From contig NZ_CADCWA010000039.1 in NCBI RefSeq assembly GCF_902806285.1, positions 1-64,000 of the forward strand: a DNA stretch of 64,000 nt, read 5' to 3'. Both the position numbers and the translations under genes were made by a program. The notes beneath the pieces are model-generated. The model was given only the letters and a program-made list of their open reading frames with translations. It was not told where the DNA came from and did no database searches. Shown here one piece after another: positions 35,731 through 45,730 of this stretch (its first letter is position 1; the number at the start of each line of letters is the position of its first letter). This DNA is from an uncultured Sphingomonas sp. Lineage in GTDB: Bacteria; Pseudomonadota; Alphaproteobacteria; Sphingomonadales; Sphingomonadaceae.

Positions 35731-36764
35731 ACGAGGCTCCGGCCGTCGCCTCGGTATTGGCCGCGCTGCGGGCCGGCCGGGCGGTGCAGGTGGGCGCGTG
35801 CTCTGTCCTGTCGGTGGAAACCGCGAGCGACGCCATGCTCGCGCTGCTCGACCCGCAAGCCCGCGCACCCGTGCTGATCAGCGCCGATCGGGCAGCCGCC
35901 CTGAACCTTGCCAACCGGCGCGAAGCGGCGGAGGGCGGCCCGGTCGCCATTGTCCGCTCCCCCTGGCTCGACCGCCAGCTGGTACGCTCACTGGTGGACC
36001 CCGCGCACGATGTGGACCGTATTGTGCCCGGACCGATCGAGCCGGACGTGCCGGGGGACAAGGCCTCCGCCACCGCGGCGCTCGAGCTGGCGCGGCTTGC
36101 CGGAGTGCTGCCGGCGCTGTGGCTGGTACAATCGGACGCTGTTGCGGCGGTCACCCCCAAACAGGTCTTCGACGCCGCGCGAAGCCGCCGGGCGGAGATC
36201 GTAGCCCGCGCCCGCCTGCCGCTTGCTGGGCTCGACGACACGCAGATGGTCGCTTTCCGCAACCCGGCCGATGGCGGCGAGCACGTCGCACTGCTGGTCG
36301 GCGCGCCGGCCGGCCGGCCGCCGCTGGTCCGGCTGCACAGCGAGTGCCTGACCGGCGACGTGTTCGGTTCCTTGAAATGCGATTGCGGGCCGCAGCTGCA
36401 AGCCGCGCTGGGCCTGATCGGCACCGGCGGCATCCTCCTTTACCTGCGCCAGGAAGGCCGCGGCATCGGCCTCGTCAACAAGCTGCGGGCCTACGCCTTG
36501 CAGGATCGCGGGCTGGACACGGTGGAAGCCAACCGGCGGCTGGGCTTTGCGGACGACGCACGGGACTACAGCCTTGCCGCGGCCATGCTGCGCGCACTCG
36601 GACATGATCGGGTACGATTGCTGACCAACAATCCGGCCAAAGTCCGGGGCTTGGAGGAAGCGGGGATCACCGTGGCCGAGCGCGTAGCGCACCACATGCC
36701 GGCCAACCCCCACAACGCCGACTATCTCGAGACCAAGCAAACCAAGAGCGGGCATCTCCCCTGA
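35727..36764 (+). CDS. ribA: GTP cyclohydrolase II
   Basis: A 345-residue protein of riboflavin synthesis. The catalytic domain (about 155-345) has the zinc and active-site set RLHSECLTGDVFGSLKCDCG, YLRQEGRGIGLVNKL and LLTNNPAKV. The first 150 residues are an extra domain that is not the canonical RibB synthase and is not needed in E. coli RibA; alphaproteobacterial RibA proteins often carry it. The start is probably the TTG at 35727 (TTGA overlap with xth), preceded by GGAG. Confidence 0.9.
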   Translation: MNEAPAVASVLAALRAGRAVQVGACSVLSVETASDAMLALLDPQARAPVLISADRAAALNLANRREAAEGGPVAIVRSPWLDRQLVRSLVDPAHDVDRIVPGPIEPDVPGDKASATAALELARLAGVLPALWLVQSDAVAAVTPKQVFDAARSRRAEIVARARLPLAGLDDTQMVAFRNPADGGEHVALLVGAPAGRPPLVRLHSECLTGDVFGSLKCDCGPQLQAALGLIGTGGILLYLRQEGRGIGLVNKLRAYALQDRGLDTVEANRRLGFADDARDYSLAAAMLRALGHDRVRLLTNNPAKVRGLEEAGITVAERVAHHMPANPHNADYLETKQTKSGHLP

Positions 36765-36786
36765 ACGTTCGGATCGAAGGGCGCGA

Positions 36787-37443
36787 TCAATCTTCGAACA
36801 ACGCCGTCCCCACGCGAACGACCGTAGCCCCCAGCATGACCGCGGCGCGGTAGTCGCCCGACATCCCCATCGACAATCCGCTGACGCCATGCCGCCGCGC
36901 GAGCTTCGCCAACAGCGCGAAGAAGGGTGAGACCTCAAGGCTCTGCGGTGGGATGGCCATGAGACCGGCGAGCGGGAGCGGCGAGCGTCGGACTCGATCG
37001 ATGAAGCCGGGCAGGTCTGCCAGCGCGACGCCGCCTTTCTGCTCCTCCTCGCCGATATTTACCTGCACGAAGACCTGCGGGTGGCGACCGACCTTTTCCG
37101 CCGCGCGGACCAACGCTTCGAGCAAGCCGGGACGGTCGAGCGAATGAATGACGTCGAACAGGCCGGCGGCCGCCTCGGCCTTGTTCGACTGGAGCCGGCC
37201 GATGCAATGCAGCCGGATGCCGGGGTGCCGATCAAGCAACGATGGCCATTTGGTTTCGGCCTCCTGCACCCGGCTTTCCCCGAAGTCGCGCTGTCCCGCT
37301 TCGATCAGCTGTGCGATCTCGTCCGCGGAGCGGGTCTTGGACACCGCGGCCAGCGTGACCTCGGCCGGATCGCGGCGGGCGAGCTGGGCCGCCGCCGCGA
37401 TGTTCTCGCGGACGAGGTGCAGGCGGGAGGCGGCGCTGGTCAC
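36787..37443 (-). CDS. YggS family pyridoxal phosphate homeostasis protein
   Basis: A 218-residue single-domain alanine-racemase-like fold protein. The PLP lysine is in LAAVSKTRS, then DFGESRVQEAETK, HCIGRLQSNK, QVNIGEEEQKGG and GLSMGMSGDYRAAV. These proteins bind PLP without a known enzyme activity and keep vitamin B6 and amino-acid pools balanced. It is divergent from the ThiE-like gene (24 bp) and convergent with ribA. Confidence 0.95.
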   Translation of the reverse strand: MTSAASRLHLVRENIAAAAQLARRDPAEVTLAAVSKTRSADEIAQLIEAGQRDFGESRVQEAETKWPSLLDRHPGIRLHCIGRLQSNKAEAAAGLFDVIHSLDRPGLLEALVRAAEKVGRHPQVFVQVNIGEEEQKGGVALADLPGFIDRVRRSPLPLAGLMAIPPQSLEVSPFFALLAKLARRHGVSGLSMGMSGDYRAAVMLGATVVRVGTALFED

Positions 37444-37466
37444 GGCATGCTGCTATAGGCACCGCC

Positions 37467-37970
37467 GTGCCTGCTCGCCACCCTGCGCCGACCCGCTGGA
37501 TGTTGACCGACGCCCGGCTCGGCCCGGGCCTGCCCCGCATCGTGCGCCGCCTGCCGCGGGGCTCTGGAGTGGTTTTCCGCCATCACGAGCTTCCTCCCGC
37601 CGAGCGGCGAGTGCTCCTGCGGCGATTGCAACGGCTGGCTGCCGGGCGGCGCCTGACGGTGGTGGACGATTTGGCAGGCCGGGTTGCGCGGGTGCATTCC
37701 GTCCGCGAATTGCGCCGGGCTATCTTACGCAAACCGGAGTTGCTGTTCCTGTCGCCGCTGTTCGCCACGCGCTCGCACCCTGATTGGCAGCCGCTCGGGC
37801 GCATGCGAGCGGTCGCGCTGCTACGAATGGCCGGGCGGCCGGTGCTGGCGCTGGGTGGGATGAACGAGGGCCGCTATCGACAGGTACGGGCGCTTGGCTT
37901 TGCCGGGTGGGGCGGGATTGATGCTTGGGTGCGTAGGGGCGAGAGGCCGTCACGGGAGCAAGTCCCATGA
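37467..37970 (+). CDS. ThiE-like (thiamine phosphate synthase-related) protein
   Basis: A 167-residue protein, GTG at 37467, with a PLFATRSHP motif and the phosphate-binding end ALGGMNEGRYRQVRALGFAGWGGIDAW seen in TenI/ThiE TIM barrels. It is about 40 residues shorter than usual ThiE. The diphosphate and Mg-binding region (normally DDRxxxA and DGxHLGQED) is degenerate (VVDDLAGRVARVHSV). It may be a ThiE-fold homologue with a different or lost activity. No other thi genes are in the window. Confidence 0.7.
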   Translation: MPARHPAPTRWMLTDARLGPGLPRIVRRLPRGSGVVFRHHELPPAERRVLLRRLQRLAAGRRLTVVDDLAGRVARVHSVRELRRAILRKPELLFLSPLFATRSHPDWQPLGRMRAVALLRMAGRPVLALGGMNEGRYRQVRALGFAGWGGIDAWVRRGERPSREQVP

Positions 37971-38073
37971 CGTCAGTCCTGTCCGCTCCGCGGCAGGCTG
38001 GCCGGCCTGTGCCGGCTCTACGCGCTGCTCCGGCGACGCTTTGCGTCGGCGTCCCTACGCTCGGCGGCTTGGC

Positions 38074-38805
38074 TTAGAACTTGATCGCAGTTCCGACGTA
38101 GACGGCCTGGCTGTCCCGCCGCTGGTCGTTGAGCGTGGCGAGCTTGTCGCGCTCGATGCGGTAGCGAACGCCGCCGGTCACAGCGACCCGGCTGGAAATG
38201 TTATACGCGCCGCCGACGTCCAGCGCGTAGCTCGGGCTGTCGGCCAAGGCCGGCGCCGGGCGACCGGTCGGCCGATCCGCGCTCGCGGCGACGCGGCCGG
38301 TAAAGCGCTTGAGGTTGTAGCTGACCCCGACCACCGCACCTTCGCGGCCGCCGAGCGCAGGATTGCCCGACTTCGCCTTGGCCACATCGCCCGCGACGGC
38401 GAAGCGCTTCCAGCCCACGGCCACGCCGAGGTTGTAGCTGGCGGGCGTCAGCTCGACGCCGGCGGCGGACGCATTCGAGCGGACCGCCAGCTCACGCGCC
38501 CGCAGCGCCGCCTGCTTGGGGTTCGCCGCTTGCGCCCGGATCGCCACCCGCACCTGGGCCGGGCGCCGCTTGCTTGCCGCCGGGGTGAAATGGAAGTCGT
38601 TGGAGAAGGCTGGACGGCTGGCGAGGGCCGCGGCGAGCCGCGGATCGGCCTGAGCCGGAGTGAAGCTCCGCTCGAAGCTGATCGACACGGGCCGCGGCTT
38701 CTTGGCCGCAGGCGCCGCGATCACGACGGAAGCAGGCAGCAGCAGGCTCGCCGCGGCAATCGCCACGGCTGACTTACCTCGGCTGATGTTCCACCGATCC
38801 GACAA
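38074..38805 (-). CDS. Secreted beta-rich protein, possibly outer-membrane associated
   Basis: A 243-residue protein read from the TTG at 38805, because AGGGAG lies about ten bases upstream; no better start is in frame. It has an N-terminal hydrophobic stretch (SAVAIAAASLLLPASVVIA) after a basic SRGK, then a linker and a C-terminal half of alternating beta strands ending in YVGTAIKF. A terminal Phe is the usual outer-membrane beta-barrel signal. No domain can be named. It is preceded by a 184-bp interval shared with the divergent DUF3576 gene; this interval has no further feature that I can see. Confidence 0.6.
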   Translation of the reverse strand: MSDRWNISRGKSAVAIAAASLLLPASVVIAAPAAKKPRPVSISFERSFTPAQADPRLAAALASRPAFSNDFHFTPAASKRRPAQVRVAIRAQAANPKQAALRARELAVRSNASAAGVELTPASYNLGVAVGWKRFAVAGDVAKAKSGNPALGGREGAVVGVSYNLKRFTGRVAASADRPTGRPAPALADSPSYALDVGGAYNISSRVAVTGGVRYRIERDKLATLNDQRRDSQAVYVGTAIKF

Positions 38806-38989
38806 GCTTTGTTTACTCCCTGCCGAGTCGATATAGCTCCGGGCAGGCGAATGTTCCACGGCTCCGACCCGTAAGTTCCGCCATGTGACATCGAATCCAC
38901 AAAGCGCTTGCCGCCACTCCTCGCTTGCGGCGCTCCGGCGAGTTCTTATAACGCCGCCAGACCCCCTCGTTCCACGACAGGACCGTTCC

Positions 38990-39424
38990 ATGCCCCGCAC
39001 GACCCCGACCGCCGCCGCGCTGATTCCGCTGGCGCTTCTTGCCGCGGGCTGTTCGCGCAACCGCAACGTCCCTACGGATCTGGCGCCCTCGCGCATGACG
39101 GCGATCGGCGTGAACACCTACCTCTGGCGCGCGGCGATCGACACGCTGAGCTTCGCGCCGCTGGTCCAGGCCGACAGCAACGGCGGCGTGATCGTCACCG
39201 ATTGGTACGCCAACCCGAACACCCCGGGCGAGCGGGTCAAGCTCACGGTCTCCATCCTCGATCAGGATCTGCGGGCCGACGCACTGCGCGTTGCCGCCTC
39301 GCGCCAGGTCAGCCAGAGCGGCAGCTGGGTCGATGCGCCCGTCAGCGCCGCTACCGTGCAGAAGCTTGAGGACATCATCCTTACCCGCGCCCGCGACATC
39401 CGCCGCGCCACTATCGCGGGCTGA
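38990..39424 (+). CDS. DUF3576 family lipoprotein
   Basis: A 144-residue protein, ATG at 38990, with a lipobox LLAAGC around residue 21. The body has the DUF3576 pattern GVNTYLWRAAIDTLSFAPLVQAD, VTDWYANPNTPGERVKLTVSIL and a helical end. Function is unknown; in alphaproteobacteria it regularly precedes leuS-lptE, and here too (18 bp before leuS), which suggests an envelope role next to LPS transport. Confidence 0.9.
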   Translation: MPRTTPTAAALIPLALLAAGCSRNRNVPTDLAPSRMTAIGVNTYLWRAAIDTLSFAPLVQADSNGGVIVTDWYANPNTPGERVKLTVSILDQDLRADALRVAASRQVSQSGSWVDAPVSAATVQKLEDIILTRARDIRRATIAG

Positions 39425-39442
39425 GCTCCACAAGGACCATAC

Positions 39443-41950
39443 ATGACCGACCGCTTCGATCCGGCGGCGAGCGACTCCCGCTGGCAGGAGCGGTGGGAGC
39501 GCGAGGGCAGCTTCCGCGCGGACAGCGCCAGCCCCAAGCCCAAGGCCTATGTCCTGGAGATGTTCCCCTACCCGTCGGGGCGCATCCACATGGGGCATGT
39601 CCGCAACTACACCATGGGCGACGTGCTCGCCCGTTATCGCCGGATGCAGGGCCATGAGGTGCTGCACCCGATGGGCTGGGACGCCTTCGGGATGCCGGCT
39701 GAGAATGCGGCGATGGAGAAGGGGGTGCACCCCGGCGACTGGACCCGTGCCAACATCGCCACCATGCGCGCGCAACTCAAGCGGATCGGCTTTGCGCTCG
39801 ACTGGAGCCGGGAGCTCGCGACCTGCGAGCCCGACTATTATGGGCATGAGCAGGCGCTGTTCCTCGACCTGTTCGAAGCGGGACTCGTCTACCGCAAGGA
39901 GTCGGAGGTCAACTGGGACCCGGTCGACATGACCGTGCTCGCCAACGAGCAGGTAATCGACGGCCGCGGCTGGCGGTCGGGCGCTCCGGTCGAGCGGCGC
40001 AAGCTCAGCCAATGGTTCCTCAAGATCACCGACTTCGCCGATGACCTGCTCGAGGGCCTCAAGGGGCTGGACCAGTGGCCCGACAAGGTCCGGCTGATGC
40101 AGGAGAACTGGATCGGCAGGAGCCGGGGGCTGCAGTTCCGCTTCCGGCGGGCGGGCGGCGCGGGTGAGATCGAGGTCTTCACCACTCGGCCCGACACCAT
40201 CTTCGGCGCAAGCTTCGTCGCCATCTCGCCCGGCCATCCGATTGCGGAAGCGCTTGCGGCAGAGCGCCCGGACGTGGCCGAGTTCATCGCCCGCTGCCGC
40301 GCCGGAGGAACCAGCGCTGCGGAGATCGAGACGGCCGAGAAGCTCGGGCTCGACACCGGGCTCCAAGTCGTTCACCCGCTCGACCCCGACTGGCGCTTGC
40401 CGGTGTGGATCGCGAACTTCGTGCTCATGGACTATGGCACCGGCGCGCTGTTCGGAGTGCCCGCGCACGACGCCCGCGATTTCGAGTTCGCTTGCCGGTA
40501 CGGCCTGCCGATCCGGCGTGTCGTTGCGGCCAGCGCTGGCGATGCAAGCCTTGCTATGACCGAAGCGGAGACCGGCAGCGGCATCGCGGTCAATTCGCGG
40601 TTCCTCGACGGCATGACGTCGGAGCAGGCTTCCGCCGAGGTTATCCGGCGAGCGGAAGCGGCTGGCTGGGGCCGGGGCACCACCCAGTACCGGCTGCGTG
40701 ACTGGGGCGTGTCGCGGCAGCGCTATTGGGGCACGCCCATCCCCATCATCCACTGCGAGCGTTGCGGCGCAGTGCCGGTCCCACGCGAGCAGTTGCCGGT
40801 GGTGCTGCCCGAGGACGTCAGCTTCGACGTGCCAGGCAATCCCCTCGACCGGCACGAGGGCTGGCGGCTGGTCCCCTGCCCGATATGCGGCAACCCGGCC
40901 CGGCGCGAGACGGACACGCTCGACACCTTCGTCAATTCGAGCTGGTACTTCATCCGCTTCGCCAGCCAGCCTTCGGACAAGCCCTTCGACCGCTCCGAAG
41001 CCGAAGCCTGGCTGCCGGTCGGGCAGTACATCGGCGGCGTCGAGCATGCGATCCTGCACCTGCTCTACGCCCGCTTCTGGACCCGCGCGCTCCAGCGGAT
41101 CGGTCGAATCGGCATGGCCGAGCCGTTTCGCGGACTGTTCACCCAAGGCATGGTCACGCACGAGACCTACCGCGCCGGCGACGGCAGCTGGCTCAGCCCC
41201 GGCGAGGTCCGGTGCGATGGCGACGATTGGGTGCACATCGAAAGCGGCCAGCCGGTCACTGCCGGCCGCGTCGAGAAGATGTCCAAGTCCAAGAAGAACA
41301 CGATCGATCCCGGGCCGATCGTCGACCGCTACGGCGCGGACGCGGTGCGCTGGTTCATGCTGTCCGACTCGCCGCCCGAGCGGGACCTCGAATGGTCCGA
41401 AGCCGGGATCGAAGGCGCGGCGCGACTCGTGCAGCGGGTCTGGCGCCTGACCGCTTGGGCGGGCGCGAACGGCGGCGAAGACCCGGCGCTCGAGCGCAGG
41501 CTGCACCGCGCGATCGCCGGCGTCGGTCAGGCGATCGAGGCGCTGCAGTTCAACAAGGCCGTGGCGACCCTCTACGAACTGGTGAGCGCCATCGAGAAGG
41601 CTCATCCCTCCGCAAGCCGTGAGGCCGCGGTCCGTACGCTGCTCAAGCTGGTCGCGCCGATGGCGCCGCACCTGGCCGAGGAAGCGTGGCACCGCCTCGG
41701 CGGCGACGGCCTGCTCGCAGACGCTTCCTGGCCGGAGCATGATCCAACTCTGTTGGTGGACGAGGAGGTCACCGTCGCGGTGCAGGTCAACGGCAAGCTG
41801 CGCGATACGCTGACCGTTCCGCGTGGCGCCCCGCGCGATGAGCTGGAGCGGCAGGCGCTTGGCGCGGAGAAGATCGCCCGCTTGATCGGCGACGCGAGCC
41901 CGCGCAAGCTGATTGTCGTGCCCGACCGGCTGGTGAATATCGTCCTGTGA
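39443..41950 (+). CDS. leuS: Leucyl-tRNA synthetase
   Basis: An 835-residue class I synthetase. HIGH appears as [17 protein letters not shown] as [10 protein letters not shown] (about 613), and the CP1 editing domain (about 220-420) includes [10 protein letters not shown] and [16 protein letters not shown]. The C-terminal anticodon-binding part is present. Length is normal for alphaproteobacteria. It overlaps lptE by 4 bp. The opposite strand also has a very long open frame, which is a codon-composition effect. Confidence 0.98.
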   Translation: MTDRFDPAASDSRWQERWEREGSFRADSASPKPKAYVLEMFPYPSGRIHMGHVRNYTMGDVLARYRRMQGHEVLHPMGWDAFGMPAENAAMEKGVHPGDWTRANIATMRAQLKRIGFALDWSRELATCEPDYYGHEQALFLDLFEAGLVYRKESEVNWDPVDMTVLANEQVIDGRGWRSGAPVERRKLSQWFLKITDFADDLLEGLKGLDQWPDKVRLMQENWIGRSRGLQFRFRRAGGAGEIEVFTTRPDTIFGASFVAISPGHPIAEALAAERPDVAEFIARCRAGGTSAAEIETAEKLGLDTGLQVVHPLDPDWRLPVWIANFVLMDYGTGALFGVPAHDARDFEFACRYGLPIRRVVAASAGDASLAMTEAETGSGIAVNSRFLDGMTSEQASAEVIRRAEAAGWGRGTTQYRLRDWGVSRQRYWGTPIPIIHCERCGAVPVPREQLPVVLPEDVSFDVPGNPLDRHEGWRLVPCPICGNPARRETDTLDTFVNSSWYFIRFASQPSDKPFDRSEAEAWLPVGQYIGGVEHAILHLLYARFWTRALQRIGRIGMAEPFRGLFTQGMVTHETYRAGDGSWLSPGEVRCDGDDWVHIESGQPVTAGRVEKMSKSKKNTIDPGPIVDRYGADAVRWFMLSDSPPERDLEWSEAGIEGAARLVQRVWRLTAWAGANGGEDPALERRLHRAIAGVGQAIEALQFNKAVATLYELVSAIEKAHPSASREAAVRTLLKLVAPMAPHLAEEAWHRLGGDGLLADASWPEHDPTLLVDEEVTVAVQVNGKLRDTLTVPRGAPRDELERQALGAEKIARLIGDASPRKLIVVPDRLVNIVL

Positions 41951-42447
41951 AGCGCTTGGCCCCGCTCCTGCTGATCGCGGCCGCCCTTGGCGGCTGCGGA
42001 CTCCGTCCCCTCTACGGAGGCGGCGAGGGCAGTTCGGTGGCGCGGCTGCTTCGCTCGGTGTCCGTTCAGCCGATCGGCGGCGGCCAGACCGGCTGGCTGG
42101 TCCGGACGGCGCTGGTGGACCGCTTGGGGGAAGTCGAAGGCGACGCCCGCTACCGCCTGGAAGTCGAGCTCGACGACGATCTCACCGGCTTCGGCATCCG
42201 CGGGGACAGCGCCGTCACGCGCGAGCGCCGCACGCTGCGCGCCCGCTATCGCCTGGTGGACGCGGCGACCGGCGGCGTGCTGCTCGACGCGACCGCCGGA
42301 TCGGACGCGGGCGTGGACGTGGTCGGATCGGAATATGCAACCGTTGCCGCCGAGCAGGCCGCGGTTGAACGGCTGAGCCAGATCGTCGCCGACCAGATCG
42401 TGGCACGCATCGGGCTCTACGCCGCCAGGAGAGGCACGCCCTCGTGA
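41947..42447 (+). CDS. lptE: LPS-assembly lipoprotein LptE
   Basis: A 166-residue protein, GTG at 41947. It has a lipoprotein signal ([19 protein letters not shown], Cys around 18). LptE plugs LptD in the outer membrane and directs LPS to the surface. Its place between leuS and holA is a known alphaproteobacterial and gammaproteobacterial order. It overlaps holA (GTGA). Confidence 0.93.
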   Translation: MKRLAPLLLIAAALGGCGLRPLYGGGEGSSVARLLRSVSVQPIGGGQTGWLVRTALVDRLGEVEGDARYRLEVELDDDLTGFGIRGDSAVTRERRTLRARYRLVDAATGGVLLDATAGSDAGVDVVGSEYATVAAEQAAVERLSQIVADQIVARIGLYAARRGTPS

Positions 42448-43445
42448 AGCTGGCGAGAGGCGGCATCGGCGCTGCCGTCGACCGCCCCGACCGATCCGTG
42501 CGTTTTTACCTCTTCCATGGCGCCGATGAAGCAGGTTCGCGGGCGCTGGCCGGACGACTGCTGCGCGGGCTGGGGGCTGAGAAGCACAGGCTGTCAGGCC
42601 CGGCGCTCAAGAACGACCCGGCGCGATTGGCCGATGAAGCGGGCGCGATCGCCATGTTCGGCGGCAAGCGGCTACTGTGGATCGAGCCGGCCGGCGAGGA
42701 AGTTGCCACCGCCGTGCAGGCGCTGCTCGAGCTGCCCGTGGTCGAGCACCCGGCAGCAGCCATCGCCGGAACGCTGCGGAAAAGTTCGGCGTTGCTGAAG
42801 CTTGCGGAAACTCACTCCGCCGCCATTGCTCAGATTTCCTACTTCCCAGAAGGTCGCGACGCGGATCGGCTGGTGCAGGAGCTTGGCCGCACGGAGGGGC
42901 TGCGCGTCAGCCCGGAGCTCGCCAGCCGCATCGCGGTGGCGGCAGGCAACGATCAGGCGGTGATTGGACAGGAGCTGCGCAAATTCGCTTTGTACCTCGA
43001 GGCAAGTTCGGAACGGCCGCGTGACCTCACGGGCGAATTACTGGATCTGCTCGGCGCTGATGCGTCGGAGGGCGACGCCGGCCGTCCTGGCGACCTCGCG
43101 CTCAGCGGCGACATGGCCGGTTTGAACGTCGAGCTGGAACGGCTCGAAAGCAGCGGCATCGACCCCGTCCCGGCGCTTCGCGCAGTGCAGCGAAGGCTGT
43201 TGATGCTGGTTCCGCTGCGCGCCCGGATCGAAGCGGGACACGCCCCGGAAGCCGTGGCCGCGTCATTGTTCTGGAAGGACAAGCCGCTGATCTCGCGCGT
43301 ACTTTCCCGCTGGTCCAGCGAGCGGTTGGCGCAGGCCGTCGATCGCGTCGCCCGGCTGGAGCGGCGGCTGCTGCTCAGCCCGGTGCCGGACCACGCGGCG
43401 CTCAGCCAAGAACTGCTGCAGATCGCCCGAGCCGCGGGACGGTAG
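42444..43445 (+). CDS. holA: DNA polymerase III subunit delta
   Basis: A 333-residue clamp-loader subunit. The N-terminal AAA-like domain has YLFHGADEAGSRALAGRLL, and the middle GGKRLLWIEPA; no functional P-loop is expected. The C-terminal domain is helical (LLALD-type). The GTG at 42444 overlaps lptE. It converges with parB with one base between the stops. Confidence 0.93.
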   Translation: MKLARGGIGAAVDRPDRSVRFYLFHGADEAGSRALAGRLLRGLGAEKHRLSGPALKNDPARLADEAGAIAMFGGKRLLWIEPAGEEVATAVQALLELPVVEHPAAAIAGTLRKSSALLKLAETHSAAIAQISYFPEGRDADRLVQELGRTEGLRVSPELASRIAVAAGNDQAVIGQELRKFALYLEASSERPRDLTGELLDLLGADASEGDAGRPGDLALSGDMAGLNVELERLESSGIDPVPALRAVQRRLLMLVPLRARIEAGHAPEAVAASLFWKDKPLISRVLSRWSSERLAQAVDRVARLERRLLLSPVPDHAALSQELLQIARAAGR

Positions 43446-43446
43446 C

Positions 43447-44331
43447 TTAGATCGGCTCGCCCGAAAGCCGCTGGCAGATGAGGTCGAGCTGGTCGAGGGC
43501 GGTGAAGTGGAGCGTTACCGTACCGGCCGAACCGCTGGTCGCGACCCTCACCTTGAGGCCAAGGAGATCGCCCAGCTGCCGCTCCAATGCGGCGATGTCG
43601 GCGTTCCCGGTGCTGTCAGGGCTCGCTCGACCCGAACGTCGTTCGGAAATCCCCGCCGCGCCAGGCCTCTCCCGTCGCGCCAAAGCTTCCGCCTGGCGGA
43701 CCGACAGTCCCTGATTGACGATCTCGCGGGCCAGCGCTTCAGGGTCGGGAGCGGCAGCGATCGCGCGCGCATGCCCCATGTTGATGTCTCCGCGCAGCAG
43801 GGCTTGCCGCACGGGCTCGGGAAGGTCGCGCAAGCGCAAGAGGTTGGCGACGTGGCTGCGCGACTTGCCGATCAGGCGGGCCAGGTCGTCCTGGCTGTGC
43901 CCGTAGGTCGAGATCAGCTGCGCATAGGCGTCCGCCTCTTCCAGCGCGTTGAGGTCCTCGCGCTGGATGTTCTCGATCAGTGCGATCTCGGCAACCGCGG
44001 CGTTGTCGAAGGAGCGGATGATCGCCGGAATGCGATTGAGCTGCGCCCGCTGCGCCGCCCGCCAGCGCCGCTCGCCCGCGACAAGCTCATAAGCGCCTGC
44101 ACCGGTTTCCCGAACCAGGATGGGCTGCAGCACGCCGCGCGCGCGGATCGAGTCCGCCAATTCGGCGATCGCCTCCTCCACGAAGATGCGGCGCGGCTGA
44201 TGGGGATTGGGCCGGATCGCCGCGACGTCGATCTCCCGCACGCCGCCCGACGGCGTCTCCGCTTCCACCGGAGCATCGCCCAACAACGCCGACAAGCCGC
44301 GGCCCAGTCCTCGTGTTCGAAGCTCGCTCAT
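43447..44331 (-). CDS. parB: Chromosome partitioning protein ParB
   Basis: A 294-residue protein, ATG at 44331, overlapping parA (ATGA). The CTP-binding/ParB box is in RGVLQPILVRETGAGAYELVAGERRWRAA, with ENIQREDLNALEEA following; the helix-turn-helix for parS is about 150-175 (QDDLARLIGKSRSHVANLLRL). A C-terminal dimerisation domain closes it. ParB loads at parS and clamps on the surrounding DNA. Two parS-like sites lie 1.3 and 3.1 kb upstream. Confidence 0.97.
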   Translation of the reverse strand: MSELRTRGLGRGLSALLGDAPVEAETPSGGVREIDVAAIRPNPHQPRRIFVEEAIAELADSIRARGVLQPILVRETGAGAYELVAGERRWRAAQRAQLNRIPAIIRSFDNAAVAEIALIENIQREDLNALEEADAYAQLISTYGHSQDDLARLIGKSRSHVANLLRLRDLPEPVRQALLRGDINMGHARAIAAAPDPEALAREIVNQGLSVRQAEALARRERPGAAGISERRSGRASPDSTGNADIAALERQLGDLLGLKVRVATSGSAGTVTLHFTALDQLDLICQRLSGEPI

Positions 44332-45110
44332 GCGGCTTGCGCCGGCCGGGGCAGGCGGCCCATCAGTTCCTTGGCGAGCCGGACATAGGCTTCGCTCCCG
44401 GAACAGCGCAGGTCGTAGATCAAGGCCGGCAAGCCGTGGCTCGGTGCTTCGGACAGCCGGACGTTGCGGGGCACCACCGTTTCGAACACCGCCGAGCCGA
44501 GGCAGGCACGGACATCCTCGCTGACCTGCCGCGACAGGCTGTTGCGGCGATCGAACATCGTCAACGCAACGCCGAGGATCGCGAGCTCGGGATTGAAGCG
44601 GGTGCGGATGCGCTCCACCGTCTGCAACAATTGGCTGAGCCCCTCCAGCGCGAAGAACTCGCATTGCAGCGGGACCAGCAACTGCTTCGCGGCGATCAGG
44701 GCGTTGACGGTCAGGAGGCCGAGCGAAGGCGGACAATCGATCAGGCAGATGTCCCAGCGCCCCGGCGTCGCGCGATCGAAGCTGTCGGCCAGCCGGTGGG
44801 TTCGCCGCTCGAAATCGACCAGCTCGACTTCAGCGCCCGAAAGGTCCTGGGTTGCCGGGACGACCTCCAGCCGCGGGACGCGCGTGAAGACGGCCGCTTC
44901 CTCGAGGCTCGCTTCGCCGAGCAGCAGGTCGTAGCTCGAGCGCTCCCGGACGGCATGGGCTACGCCGAGCCCGGTGGACGCGTTACCCTGCGGGTCGAGA
45001 TCGACCAGCAGCACGCGCCAGCCGGTGGCGGCGAGCGCCGTCGCAAGGTTGATGGCGGTGGTGGTCTTGCCGACGCCGCCCTTCTGGTTCGCGACTGCAA
45101 TGCGGATCAT
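44328..45110 (-). CDS. parA: Chromosome partitioning ATPase ParA (Soj)
   Basis: A 260-residue deviant Walker ATPase: KGGVGKTTTAINLA (about 10-23), LLVDLDPQGNAS and CLIDCPPSLGLLTVNAL. With ParB it separates the new origins. It is between rsmG and parB, with 4-bp overlaps on both sides. Confidence 0.97.
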   Translation of the reverse strand: MIRIAVANQKGGVGKTTTAINLATALAATGWRVLLVDLDPQGNASTGLGVAHAVRERSSYDLLLGEASLEEAAVFTRVPRLEVVPATQDLSGAEVELVDFERRTHRLADSFDRATPGRWDICLIDCPPSLGLLTVNALIAAKQLLVPLQCEFFALEGLSQLLQTVERIRTRFNPELAILGVALTMFDRRNSLSRQVSEDVRACLGSAVFETVVPRNVRLSEAPSHGLPALIYDLRCSGSEAYVRLAKELMGRLPRPAQAA

Positions 45111-45730
45111 CTGCCGGTCCCACCCTTTGGCTTCACGCCGTCCGCGACCAGCACCACCGCCTCGGGGTCGGTGATGCTGGCCTCAGTCCGGAAGCGACCT
45201 TGCCACGCGCGGCGCGCGTCCGCCAGTTCCTTTGCGCCATTCCGGCCTTTGGGCAGGATCCAGCGTGTGCCGCCGTGCGCCAGGTGGAGGGTCATGGCGA
45301 ACAGCCGGTCGACAGGGGCTACGGCGCGGGCGGTGACCACATCGAAGCTGCCTTGCAGTCGCTCGACCTTGTGGGGGAAAACTTCGCTATTCGGAAGGTC
45401 GAGCTGTTCGATGCAGCGTTGCAGGAAATCGGCTCGGAGCTTACGTGGCTCGACCAGCATCATCGATTTGCCCGCGAGAATCGACAGAACGATACCGGGG
45501 AAGCCGGCTCCAGAGCCTACATCGACCCAGCGGCCACCTTCCGCGGCACCGAAGCGCATCAACTGAGCGCTGTCGATCAGGTGCCTATCCCACAGCGTCT
45601 CCAGGGTCGAGCGAGCGATGAGGTTCTGCCGCTCGTTCTCCTCCCGGAGCATGGTAACGAAAGCTTCTACTTTCTCGAGTGTTTCACGTGGAACATCTTG
45701 GCCGGCAGCTTCCGCGAGCGCGTTAATCAT
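45107..45730 (-). CDS. rsmG: 16S rRNA (guanine-N7) methyltransferase RsmG (GidB)
   Basis: A 207-residue SAM enzyme that methylates G527 of 16S rRNA. It has [39 protein letters not shown] and [15 protein letters not shown] parS-like site lies inside its N-terminal codons (45680-45695). It overlaps mnmG and parA by 4 bp each. Confidence 0.97.
   Translation of the reverse strand: MINALAEAAGQDVPRETLEKVEAFVTMLREENERQNLIARSTLETLWDRHLIDSAQLMRFGAAEGGRWVDVGSGAGFPGIVLSILAGKSMMLVEPRKLRADFLQRCIEQLDLPNSEVFPHKVERLQGSFDVVTARAVAPVDRLFAMTLHLAHGGTRWILPKGRNGAKELADARRAWQGRFRTEASITDPEAVVLVADGVKPKGGTGR
45680..45695. promoter_or_regulatory. parS site 1 (ParB binding)
   Basis: TGTTTCACGTGGAACA is a 16-base near-palindrome that matches the bacterial parS consensus TGTTTCACGTGAAACA with one change. 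It is inside the rsmG coding frame, 1.3 kb from parB. Confidence 0.9.

Noticed and set aside
38813..41740. A 975-codon open frame on the minus strand
   Set aside because: It is antisense to leuS, whose motifs are complete. The translation is low in complexity and has no domain; it results from high GC at third positions.
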